DNA from: Chloroflexi bacterium HGW-Chloroflexi-2 | GTDB lineage: Bacteria > Chloroflexota > Anaerolineae > Anaerolineales > Anaerolineaceae | Direction: 5' to 3' | Length of the DNA: 64,000 nucleotides | NCBI GenBank assembly: GCA_002840735.1 | Contig: PHBY01000007.1 | Span: 62,001-126,000 of the forward strand | Part shown: positions 40,005 through 48,033 of the stretch, one piece after another | How the letters are laid out: each line of letters begins with the position of its first letter | Position numbering within the stretch: position 1 is the stretch's first letter | The notes under the pieces: generated by a model | Seen by the model: only the letters and a program-made list of their open reading frames with translations | Told to the model about the DNA's origin: nothing | The model's database searches: none | Made by a program: the position numbers and the translations under genes

Positions 40005-41066
40005 GTGAAATTATTTTCTGAAAATCAGCCATTAACCAGACGAGATTTTTTAATTAGATCCTCTTATGGGCTTATGGGTTTGATGGTGCTTCCAAACCTG
40101 GATCATCATTTCATTGCAAGAAATCAGTCTATTCCCTCTGAATTGATCCCATCCCATGGTAGAGTAATTTCGTCCACCGTCGATGTCTACCAATCACCAA
40201 CAACGGCTTCAAAATTGATCAGTACCCTCTGGCAGGATCATGTGCATCCCATTAATTCAGTCACAGTTGGTGACGAAGAACCCGCTTACAATCGTATCTG
40301 GTATGAAATGGGAAATGAAGGTTTTGTTCATTCTGGCGCAATTCAACCTGTTTGTATTCGTACCAATCCCGAAGTAGAAGAAATTATTTCCAGTGGACGA
40401 TTAGGAGAAGTGACCGTTCCTTTTACGAATGCAGTCTGGCATCCCAAATCATTACATCTGGTTACCTATCGTTTATATTATGGAACAGTATTTTGGGTTA
40501 AGAGTGCTGTCCGGGATAATAACCAGAAACTCTGGTATAAGATAGCGGATGACAAATGGAAAATTCATTATTATGTAGAAGCAACCCATATGCATCTTTT
40601 TGAACCCGAGGAAATCACACCAATCTCTCCTGAAATTCCTACCGATCAAAAATTAATTGAGGTTCGATTACAGGAACAAGCAGTAATTGCCTACGAAAAA
40701 GGTGTTCCTGTATTTTTTGCGAAAACGGCTACCGGAGCAAGGTTTATTGATGGCGATTATCGCACGCAACCCGGTATCTACATTACCAATCGGAAACGTC
40801 CTTCTCGCCATATGGCAGCGGGTGATCCTGCTGCGCCAAACAGCTATGATTTGCCAGGAATTCCCTGGGTAACCTATCTTACGGAGAGTGGAGTCTCCTT
40901 CCATGGTACTTACTGGCATAATGATTATGGTAAACCAAGAAGTCATGGTTGTATCAATTTAATCCCGTCTGATGCACAATGGATTTATCGCTGGTCATCT
41001 CCCTCTGTGCCGTTTGGAGAAGAAACCTTCATGGAAAAAACCGGGACAAGGGTAGATATTTTTTAA
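40005..41066 (+). CDS. L,D-transpeptidase (YkuD) with Tat-type signal
   Basis: 353 aa, GTG start at 40005. The N-terminus 'LTRRDFLIRSSYGLMGLMVL' looks like a twin-arginine signal. An SH3-like segment follows (about 45-115, 'GRVISSTVDVYQSPTTASK'), then the YkuD domain with 'HGTYWHNDYGKPRSHGCINL' (catalytic Cys). Second L,D-transpeptidase in a row, 15 bp after the first, so the two probably act together outside the membrane. Confidence 0.88.
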   Translation: MKLFSENQPLTRRDFLIRSSYGLMGLMVLPNLDHHFIARNQSIPSELIPSHGRVISSTVDVYQSPTTASKLISTLWQDHVHPINSVTVGDEEPAYNRIWYEMGNEGFVHSGAIQPVCIRTNPEVEEIISSGRLGEVTVPFTNAVWHPKSLHLVTYRLYYGTVFWVKSAVRDNNQKLWYKIADDKWKIHYYVEATHMHLFEPEEITPISPEIPTDQKLIEVRLQEQAVIAYEKGVPVFFAKTATGARFIDGDYRTQPGIYITNRKRPSRHMAAGDPAAPNSYDLPGIPWVTYLTESGVSFHGTYWHNDYGKPRSHGCINLIPSDAQWIYRWSSPSVPFGEETFMEKTGTRVDIF

Positions 41067-41156
41067 TAAATTTGATTGAAAACTAATAAGAATTTGATCT
41101 GATTCTTTTAGAATGTTAATACTATTATGTTATTCTTAATGTAAGGAAAATAATTA

Positions 41157-41585
41157 ATGTTAAAACACGCTTTATTTGCTGGATTAGTCTTTGATGAAGA
41201 CGACAATCAAGTTGAGAATGTTTATATTGGTCAGGATCCCTGTTATGTTGTCAAAGATCATGGATTTAAGCACCATATATTATCTGAAACAATCGATCGC
41301 CAGGTACTCGATCAAATGAGAGAAATGATCGAAGGGAAAGAAGATTTCATCAGTCAACAAGCAGCGAAAATGCTTGGTCAGGAAGATATTTTCACCTATG
41401 CTATGATCGCAACTCAATTAAAAAATATGGGTGATCAATTTGATAAATTATTTGAAACGGGAATCCCGCAGGAAACCAGATCTTACCTTGGTATGATGGG
41501 GTTTAAAATTGTGGTAAATGTGCATGGAGATGTCATTTCTGTGAATCAACCAGGAAGTGAATCGGGTGAAGAAGAAGGAGAATAA
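41157..41585 (+). CDS. Hypothetical soluble protein
   Basis: 142 aa. No motif recognised. It opens with 'KHALFAGLVFDEDDNQVENVYIG', is largely helical in the middle and ends with an acidic tail (SGEEEGE). 'aagga' precedes the ATG. It lies 75 bp before the CnoX-like gene, same strand, so a link to protein quality control is possible but unproven. Confidence 0.6.
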   Translation: MLKHALFAGLVFDEDDNQVENVYIGQDPCYVVKDHGFKHHILSETIDRQVLDQMREMIEGKEDFISQQAAKMLGQEDIFTYAMIATQLKNMGDQFDKLFETGIPQETRSYLGMMGFKIVVNVHGDVISVNQPGSESGEEEGE

Positions 41586-41660
41586 TCATCTCGATCATCA
41601 AAGATTTGATACAATTAAATCAGAAACGATCAACTTATCAAGGTCTGGAGCAAAAAACAG

Positions 41661-42494
41661 ATGCCTTCTGAATTTATTATTGATGTAAATGAATCAGATT
41701 TTGAATACGAAGTACTTGCTTATTCACAAAATACCCCGGTTGTAGTGGATTTCTGGGCTACCTGGTGCCGCCCATGCAAAACACTCAGTCCATTGTTAGA
41801 AGCATTAGCTTATGAAGCAATGGGTAGTTTTAGATTGGCAAAAGTTGATGTTGATTCAAATCCGAATCTGGCTCTTCAATTTGGCGTCAGGACCGTTCCA
41901 ACCGTCAAGGCATTCAGTGGTGGGCAAGTTGTTGGAGATTTTGTTGGAGATCAACCAGAGGATCGGGTGAGAACTTTCATCACCAACATTACACCCCCCA
42001 GCAAAGATAGTTTAGCCCTGGAAAAGGGATTAAGTCTTCTGGCAAATCATGAATGGGCAGAAGCGGAAGAAAATTTCCTTGAATTAATTGAACAATATCC
42101 AGACCGGCCAGAAATATTGTTAGGTTTGGCAAAAGCACAATTAGGTTTAGGAGACCCTTTCGAACCTTTGTTAATTTTGAGAAATTTTCCATCCAGTAAA
42201 CAATATGCTGCTGCTGAAAAATTATTGCCTTACGCTGAAGCGCTCGGCTATCTGAAACAAAATAATTTGCCCCAGGAAAATGATCTCGATTTTGCTTTTT
42301 CCAATAGTATTCGTTTGGCATCAAGAAATAATATTCCATCTGCACTGGATGGGTTATTGGAAATCCTCAGACAAAATAAAAGATATCGTGGTGGCCTGGC
42401 ACAAAAAATCATCCTCGCCATATTTGAATTATTAGGCGAGGATGATGAGCTTACCAGATCTTATCGAGCAGAATTAGCTTCGATATTATTTTGA
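41661..42494 (+). CDS. Thioredoxin-TPR protein, CnoX (YbbN)-like
   Basis: 277 aa. Residues 1-108: thioredoxin domain with active-site WCRPC (Cys36, Cys39). Residues 110-277: TPR-like helices ('EWAEAEENFLELIEQYPDRPEILLGLAKAQLGLGD'). This is the domain order of CnoX, a chaperedoxin that protects substrates from over-oxidation and hands them to GroEL/DnaK. Here the CxxC pair is intact, unlike the SxxC of E. coli CnoX. No signal peptide. Confidence 0.85.
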   Translation: MPSEFIIDVNESDFEYEVLAYSQNTPVVVDFWATWCRPCKTLSPLLEALAYEAMGSFRLAKVDVDSNPNLALQFGVRTVPTVKAFSGGQVVGDFVGDQPEDRVRTFITNITPPSKDSLALEKGLSLLANHEWAEAEENFLELIEQYPDRPEILLGLAKAQLGLGDPFEPLLILRNFPSSKQYAAAEKLLPYAEALGYLKQNNLPQENDLDFAFSNSIRLASRNNIPSALDGLLEILRQNKRYRGGLAQKIILAIFELLGEDDELTRSYRAELASILF

Positions 42495-42561
42495 GCTGGA
42501 CCGAAAATTTGATCTTACCTTGATCAATATTATTTGGGATCCTTTCAATAATTAGCGGTCA

Positions 42562-42599
42562 GGGTGTTTTTGGCGTGCGTCCGCACGCCAAAAACACCC
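42562..42599. repeat. Perfect 18-bp inverted repeat, 2-nt loop
   Basis: Arm GGGTGTTTTTGGCGTGCG, loop TC, then its exact complement. It lies between convergent genes (42494 and 42628). No T-tract on either side, and it is more G+C-rich than its surroundings. It may act as a transcription barrier or be a copy of a dispersed palindromic repeat. Confidence 0.85.
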
Positions 42600-42627
42600 G
42601 CTTGCCCCGATTTATTGAGATGATATA

Positions 42628-43611
42628 TTATTTGGATAGTGTCAAAACTGTCCAGGTGGTTGGATCCACCAATTTACGGTTGCGCAAATTCGAAACCATG
42701 CTTTGCTGAACATTCTCGCTTGAATCATCATTATCAGACACCGATAATCCGAAACCATACTGTTGACCACTGGCAGGTGTGATATTGAAAACTTTCCAGG
42801 GAATCGCTACTTCGACACGATAGATTCCATCGTTCTTCGACGAAGCAACGATTGCATCATTGATTCTGCCCGCTTTTCCGGATGGGTACCAGAGGTACAC
42901 TTCTTTTTCATCATCAACTCCACCTTTCCCTGGTGAAATCCCAATCTGAAAATCATCTGAACTCAAACTGATTACACTTAAGTCACCGTACAGGTTTGTG
43001 TCAAACAGAATTTCAATGCTGTCACCTTTGTAAATGTCCTCACCTGTCGCATTTTGTACATACTTTTCATCCAGAACTTTTACTGCCAGATACAAGTATG
43101 TCTCATTCCAACTTACTGCAAAGGATCCTTCCAAATCATCTGAATCTTCCCATTGACTGGTACCATAAACAACATATTTTGCAGGATATTTGGTCGCATC
43201 CCATTCATCCCAAATAGAATCAATAACAGGTGGTGTTTTCATATATTTTCCTGTTACCCAGGTTCCTCCCCTTACAGTTACTGCTGTATTGGTTGCAATT
43301 GGTGGCAGTGAAGTTTTTGTAGGAGGAATTACAGTCGAATATACAGTTATTGTCGGTAAAGCTTGCGTAGGCGCTTCTGTTACAGCACTCGTTGGTTGAA
43401 CTGTTGGCAATAATGGTTCTTCTGTATTGAATGGAAATTCCAGTGGAGGGTTTGTAGCTTGAATTTCGTCGACCGAAAACAAAGCAGTCATGGTGTAATT
43501 AGGTGTAGGAAAAAAAGGAGTTGGATTTAGATTGAGAAAGGATAAATTACATCCTGAGAAACTTACAACAATTAAGAGAGCAATAATAGCTGTAATCATT
43601 GTTTTTCGCAT
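42628..43611 (-). CDS. Lipoprotein with CBM9-like domain
   Basis: 327 aa. Lipoprotein signal with lipobox 'SFSGC' near residue 20; a Thr-Pro spacer (about 30-115); then a CBM9/DOMON-type beta domain ('PPVIDSIWDEWD', 'SWNETYLYLAVKVLDE', 'GDSIEILFDT', 'YRVEVAIPWKVF'). Such domains bind sugars, or heme in some relatives. An ideal 'aggaggt' site precedes the ATG. Displayed on the outer face of the membrane; ligand unknown. Confidence 0.85.
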   Translation of the reverse strand: MRKTMITAIIALLIVVSFSGCNLSFLNLNPTPFFPTPNYTMTALFSVDEIQATNPPLEFPFNTEEPLLPTVQPTSAVTEAPTQALPTITVYSTVIPPTKTSLPPIATNTAVTVRGGTWVTGKYMKTPPVIDSIWDEWDATKYPAKYVVYGTSQWEDSDDLEGSFAVSWNETYLYLAVKVLDEKYVQNATGEDIYKGDSIEILFDTNLYGDLSVISLSSDDFQIGISPGKGGVDDEKEVYLWYPSGKAGRINDAIVASSKNDGIYRVEVAIPWKVFNITPASGQQYGFGLSVSDNDDSSENVQQSMVSNLRNRKLVDPTTWTVLTLSK

Positions 43612-43672
43612 ATAGACCTCCTGGCTTCAATTTGATTATAGAACATTGAAATGAAAAAAATACCCCTCAGTT

Positions 43673-44212
43673 TTATGACGAATAAGGCGTTATATATGTT
43701 CCATCATTCGGTCTCTGATTTTCCCAATCTTCTCTTGTTATTTCCAGGTATGTATCCCATTGCTCTAAATGCTCAGGTCTTGCTTTGCTGGTGAACCCCA
43801 ATTTTCTGTATAAATTCCACGCCTTTATGTTGTCTGGATGTGGATCCACATAGACTCTTTTTGCTTTCCCCTGAAAAAAAGCTTGTTCAATGGCAAAACG
43901 AAGTGCAAATTCTGCTATTCCCTTTCCTTGTGCTTCAGGAAGTAATTTGATGTCTAAAGCAGCCGTTTGATATATCTCATCCACATGGTAGAAAGTCTCT
44001 CCACAATAACCAATCTCATCCTGATAGATTGAATAATGACAACGGTTTGGTTTGGAAATTACCCAGGGTAACCAATCAATTAGTTTTGGCAAGGTCATTC
44101 CAAGCCCTTGTGGGTAGCCAACAAATGACATGACCTCACCATTATTCCATAAAGACATGATATTTAATAAATCTTCTTTGGAAGTCTCTTTAATGATTAT
44201 CCTGGGTTCCAT
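43673..44212 (-). CDS. GNAT-family N-acetyltransferase
   Basis: 179 aa. The acetyl-CoA loop is visible in 'LLPEAQGKGIAEFALRFAIEQAF', and 'VDPHPDNIKAWNLYRKLGF' is the typical motif B end. RimJ/RimL-like or aminoglycoside 6'-acetyltransferase-like. The acceptor substrate cannot be told. Standalone gene. Confidence 0.85.
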   Translation of the reverse strand: MEPRIIIKETSKEDLLNIMSLWNNGEVMSFVGYPQGLGMTLPKLIDWLPWVISKPNRCHYSIYQDEIGYCGETFYHVDEIYQTAALDIKLLPEAQGKGIAEFALRFAIEQAFFQGKAKRVYVDPHPDNIKAWNLYRKLGFTSKARPEHLEQWDTYLEITREDWENQRPNDGTYITPYSS

Positions 44213-44337
44213 ATTGGACCTTTTTGATATGTTCTTCTTAAATGCGAAGAAAATCCTGAAAAAAGGCTATCAATAAAAATTCAAATTCTTGTTAGAAAAA
44301 TAATCCGTGAAACCAATAAATTTTATAAAATAACGGT

Positions 44338-44667
44338 TTAATCTTCTAAGACCTTAACCTCATCATCTTCAGTCGAAGAAATTTCAAATGATGCATCCAA
44401 TTCTTCCTCTTCTTCGATGAATGAAAAATATAATACAATTCTTCCTAAAACGAAAAGAGTGATAGCGAATACCACATATTGTGCAACATTTGACATGTAG
44501 AAGCTAACAATTTCAAATTCGTTTCCACTAAACACCAATTGACCCTGTTTCATCATTGTAGAAATATAGTTGGCGGAATAAACTGCTGCCCAAATTGAAT
44601 AAACTACGAGCAATCCTGCAATAACATAAAGAACTGTGCTTAATATTGGTAATTTCTTTTTATCCAT
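44338..44667 (-). CDS. Hypothetical small membrane protein
   Basis: 109 aa from the ATG at 44667, chosen because 'aggaagg' lies eight bases upstream; the track start at 44703 has no such site. Two transmembrane helices (about residues 8-30 and 62-82) and a strongly acidic C-terminal tail ('EEEEELDASFEISSTEDDE'). No family recognised. Confidence 0.6.
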   Translation of the reverse strand: MDKKKLPILSTVLYVIAGLLVVYSIWAAVYSANYISTMMKQGQLVFSGNEFEIVSFYMSNVAQYVVFAITLFVLGRIVLYFSFIEEEEELDASFEISSTEDDEVKVLED

Positions 44668-44837
44668 AATAAAAACCTTCCTAAATTTTTCATACGGTAT
44701 CAAAAACCCCGGATTTTATTTCCTCCCTCTTAGAAAATAATGAATGAACGATTATTTATTCTTTTTATCATTGTAAAGAAAATAAGATGTTCATTTTCGA
44801 TCTTTGAAGAAAGATGAGTTATTGTATCACTTGACGA

Positions 44838-44880
44838 GCCTCAATACCAATGGTTCAGGTCTATTTTGAGGTTTTTTTGT
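44838..44880 (+). terminator. Orphan terminator-like hairpin on the + strand
   Basis: CCTCAA...TTGAGG with a long loop followed by seven T. No + strand gene precedes it; both flanking genes are on the - strand. It may end a small RNA or a long upstream transcript. Weakly supported. Confidence 0.3.
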
Positions 44881-44948
44881 ATCAACCTGTTTTATTCAAT
44901 TGGTTGATTATTTCTGAGATCTTTTAGCTAAAATGGTGATTAAAACTT

Positions 44949-46205
44949 TCAAATATTATTCTGGACTAACAATGCAATGCATTCAATATGAAATGTCTGA
45001 GGGAACATATCAAATGGGGTTATTTCAACCAGATGATAACCACCATCAAATAATCTTTTTAGATCCCGAGATAAAGTCGAAACATCACAGGATATATAAA
45101 CAATTTTTTGTACTTTATAGGCCAAAATTGATTCCAGGGTTCTGGGATCTAAACCTGCTCTGGGTGGGTCTAAGAGAATTGTTTCAGGATGAATATCCAA
45201 TTGAGGAACAATTTCTTTTACAGAGCCTACATACAAATTAATGTGATCAAACATATCGAGATTAATAGCAAAATCATCACAGGCGGAGGATGATTCTTCA
45301 ACTGCATAAACCAGCTCATACCGATCGGCCAAAAATCGAGTGAATAGTCCTACACCAGCATAAAGCTCAAGAAGCGTATTGCCTCTGGTTGGCAAATAAT
45401 CACAGACAAGATCAATCATTTTCTCAGCTTGAGCAGTATTTACCTGAAAAAACGATTCTGCAGAAACATGAAAAAATTGGTCTTTAACCTGATAAATCAG
45501 GTGATCCTCCCCTGCCATCACAATATTTCCAACATCACTCAAATGAACAACTGAAACAGGTACATCTAATTCCAATGAAGGGATTTCTACAAAATTGTCG
45601 CTTTCCAAAATCAGCATAATCTCTTCCTGCAAACCTTCCCGAATGTGAATTCTTTTCAAACCGGGGAATTGTTCCAGATCTAACATTTTCCATGTTTGCA
45701 GGATTTGCTCACCGGGAAGAAGACAATCATCAACTGGAATAATCTGGTTTGAGCCAAAAGCTTGAAACCCTAACTTTCCGTTTCCATTGACTGAAAATTG
45801 GACATTATTTCGGTAGTGAAATTCATTCAGAGATGGAACAATATCCCTTAATATTTGTTCACTGAAGCCAGGTACTCTGGAGAACTGTTCCAGAACGACC
45901 TCTTGTTTTAGTTTCAATTGTTCGGCATATTCCATATGCTGGTAATGACAACCGCCACATTCTGAAAAGTACTTGCAGGGTGGATTTAACCTTTTTTTAC
46001 TGTTTTCTACCACACGAATTAAGGAAGCCCTGGCATATCCTTTCTTGTTTTGAGTAACCTGAATATCAACTATTTCCTCTGGTAATACAAATGGCACAAA
46101 AACAGGTCGATGATCCGGCAATCTTGCCAAAAATTCTCCCCCATAAATTGGTTTTTCGATTTTTACTGAAATTTGACCTGATTTAATATCCATTTCTTTT
46201 CTCAA
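44949..46205 (-). CDS. Class I SAM-dependent RNA (uracil-5-)methyltransferase, RlmD/TrmA family
   Basis: 418 aa. N-terminal TRAM-like beta domain; Fe-S cysteines in 'CKYFSECGGCHYQHM'; AdoMet site 'LLELYAGVGLFTRFLA'; family motif 'LLDPPRAGLDPRT'; catalytic Cys in 'KIVYISCDVSTLSRDL'; terminal 'DMFPQTFHIECIALL'. It makes 5-methyluridine in rRNA or tRNA; the exact target (747, 1939 or T54) is undecided. Confidence 0.9.
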   Translation of the reverse strand: MRKEMDIKSGQISVKIEKPIYGGEFLARLPDHRPVFVPFVLPEEIVDIQVTQNKKGYARASLIRVVENSKKRLNPPCKYFSECGGCHYQHMEYAEQLKLKQEVVLEQFSRVPGFSEQILRDIVPSLNEFHYRNNVQFSVNGNGKLGFQAFGSNQIIPVDDCLLPGEQILQTWKMLDLEQFPGLKRIHIREGLQEEIMLILESDNFVEIPSLELDVPVSVVHLSDVGNIVMAGEDHLIYQVKDQFFHVSAESFFQVNTAQAEKMIDLVCDYLPTRGNTLLELYAGVGLFTRFLADRYELVYAVEESSSACDDFAINLDMFDHINLYVGSVKEIVPQLDIHPETILLDPPRAGLDPRTLESILAYKVQKIVYISCDVSTLSRDLKRLFDGGYHLVEITPFDMFPQTFHIECIALLVQNNI

Positions 46206-46334
46206 TTCATGTACAATACTGATAGTTGATTTTATTAATCCATGTTGCTTACACTAATGATTATTATAACAAATAGGGTTTCAAGGGAAATTTTTATACG
46301 ATCATTTTTTTATTGGTTTTGTAGTGGTTTAATA

Positions 46335-46364
46335 CAGACAAATATCATAAATTTGGTATATAAT
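46335..46364 (+). promoter_or_regulatory. Probable promoter of the respiratory operon
   Basis: -10 TATAAT (46359-46364) with CAGACA 18 bp upstream (46335-46340) as a partial -35. Leader of about 110 nt to the first cytochrome gene; the rest of the 274-bp gap is A/T-rich with no ORF. Confidence 0.45.
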
Positions 46365-46479
46365 CCTTAACGTAATTTAATGTAATAATCAATATAAATT
46401 TTTTGATAATGAAGTCCTTAATGGTTGTAATTCGTTAATAAATTAGTTCTCACACCCAATCTATTAGAGGAGCGAACAG

Positions 46480-47454
46480 ATGAACAAGTTAAAACCAATA
46501 TATAGTTTCATCGTTATCTTGATTCTGATGGTCATTATTGGCAGTATTTCCTTTGCGAATGTCTCAGCTAGGGATAATCCCCAGGAAATCAGCCCCGTTT
46601 CGCGTGGCGCCCAAATTTATGATGATTGGACAAGTGTCGTTTCTGACGCAGCAATTCCAGTTGGTAACCACCCCATCTGGTCACGACAATCAAACAATAC
46701 GATTTCTGGCATAGATACATGGCGTTGCGTTGTTTGTCATGGTTGGGATTATCAGGGAATTGATGGCGCATTTCGATCTGGCTCGTACAGTACCGGTTTC
46801 CCCGGCCTGCTGGAAGCATCTACAAAAGATCAATCCACCCTGGTGCAAGCACTGGATGGATCATCCGACGCCCAACACAATTTCACATCCATGTTGAGTG
46901 ACGACGAAATTGAAAGTGTTACTGCATTTATTCAAACCGGATTGATTGATGATAATGAGTATATTGACATTGTCACCCGAAAAGTTACCGGGGGAAATTT
47001 CGCGAATGGCAAAGAAAAGTACGAACAAGTCTGTTCCAGTTGCCACGGTGATGATGGCACACTAGCGACTTTCCGGTATGAAGGCACTGAAGTATCACTG
47101 GGGACTTTAGCTGTTCAGGATCCCTGGCGATTCTTACATCGCACACGCTTCGGGACTGCTCGCGCTCCAGAAATGCCTCTGGGATATGAATTAGGTTGGA
47201 CGGCAGAAGATGGTCGCGATGTGGTTTACTATGTCCAATCCTCCCTGCCCACTGGTTTTGAAGTCCCCACGAACGAACCGATGGAAATTGAACCGGTTGA
47301 TAATCTTGGCGGACCTGCCCAAAATTGGTTCTCCGGGATCGTCACCGCCTTTGGCGCTATGGCAACAAGTCTTGGTTTTGCAATCCTTCTAGGGGCATTG
47401 TTTGTTGGAATCATTCTGGTGCTGGTGTGGTTATTGCGCAGCCGGCGAGCGTAG
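46480..47454 (+). CDS. Membrane-bound diheme c-type cytochrome
   Basis: 324 aa. N-terminal signal/anchor helix, two heme-binding sites ('CVVCH' about residue 86 and 'CSSCH' about 185), and a C-terminal transmembrane helix ending in Arg-rich residues, so the heme domains face outward. A 'gaggag' site precedes the ATG. First gene of the alternative-complex-III-like operon and not one of the standard Act subunits; it may be the electron acceptor or an accessory cytochrome of the complex. Confidence 0.85.
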   Translation: MNKLKPIYSFIVILILMVIIGSISFANVSARDNPQEISPVSRGAQIYDDWTSVVSDAAIPVGNHPIWSRQSNNTISGIDTWRCVVCHGWDYQGIDGAFRSGSYSTGFPGLLEASTKDQSTLVQALDGSSDAQHNFTSMLSDDEIESVTAFIQTGLIDDNEYIDIVTRKVTGGNFANGKEKYEQVCSSCHGDDGTLATFRYEGTEVSLGTLAVQDPWRFLHRTRFGTARAPEMPLGYELGWTAEDGRDVVYYVQSSLPTGFEVPTNEPMEIEPVDNLGGPAQNWFSGIVTAFGAMATSLGFAILLGALFVGIILVLVWLLRSRRA

Positions 47455-47478
47455 TAATATTAATAAAAGGAGTCTTTT

Positions 47479-48018
47479 ATGAAATCTTCAATACCCTTAT
47501 GGCAGCGCTCAAGTGTTCGGATAGTCGGTGCATTGGTGCTGCTGATTATTATGGGAGGAGCAGTAGGTGGCATTTATTACACACAAATTCCACCTGAACA
47601 GCCTATTCCTTTTCCTCATAATTTTCATATTGGAGTGGGGGCACAATGTTCTTACTGCCACACTGGTGCCGCGACTGGTCCAAATGCAGGTTTGCCAACC
47701 ACAGATAAATGCTGGGGTTGTCATCAACAAATAGAACCTCGTAATGACAACCTGAAATTGGTTGCCAGTTATGGAGCTGAAGGGAAACAAATTCCCTGGG
47801 TTCCTGTCGCCATTCAACCTGATTTTGTTGTCTTTTCACATCAACCACATATCAATGCAGAATTGACCTGTGAAACCTGTCATGGAGATTTAACACAAAT
47901 GACAGTCGCTGAACCACAGAAGGGTCAGAATATGGGTTGGTGTCTCGATTGCCATCAGAAAATGTCCACTCCGGAAGAATTCGTTTTGCTTTCGGATTGC
48001 GCCACGTGTCATTACTAA
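47479..48018 (+). CDS. actA: ActA-like pentaheme cytochrome c
   Basis: 179 aa. One N-terminal membrane helix and five CxxCH sites: 'CSYCH', 'CWGCH', 'CETCH', 'CLDCH', 'CATCH' (the last at the C-terminus). Five hemes and this size match the ActA subunit of alternative complex III, which relays electrons outside the membrane. Followed by actB1 after 15 bp. Confidence 0.88.
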   Translation: MKSSIPLWQRSSVRIVGALVLLIIMGGAVGGIYYTQIPPEQPIPFPHNFHIGVGAQCSYCHTGAATGPNAGLPTTDKCWGCHQQIEPRNDNLKLVASYGAEGKQIPWVPVAIQPDFVVFSHQPHINAELTCETCHGDLTQMTVAEPQKGQNMGWCLDCHQKMSTPEEFVLLSDCATCHY

Positions 48019-48033
48019 TCAAGGAGGATATCA

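Noticed and set aside
44933-45241. 102-aa + strand ORF
   Set aside because: Lies antisense to the C-terminal half of the RNA methyltransferase, which has all its motifs there.
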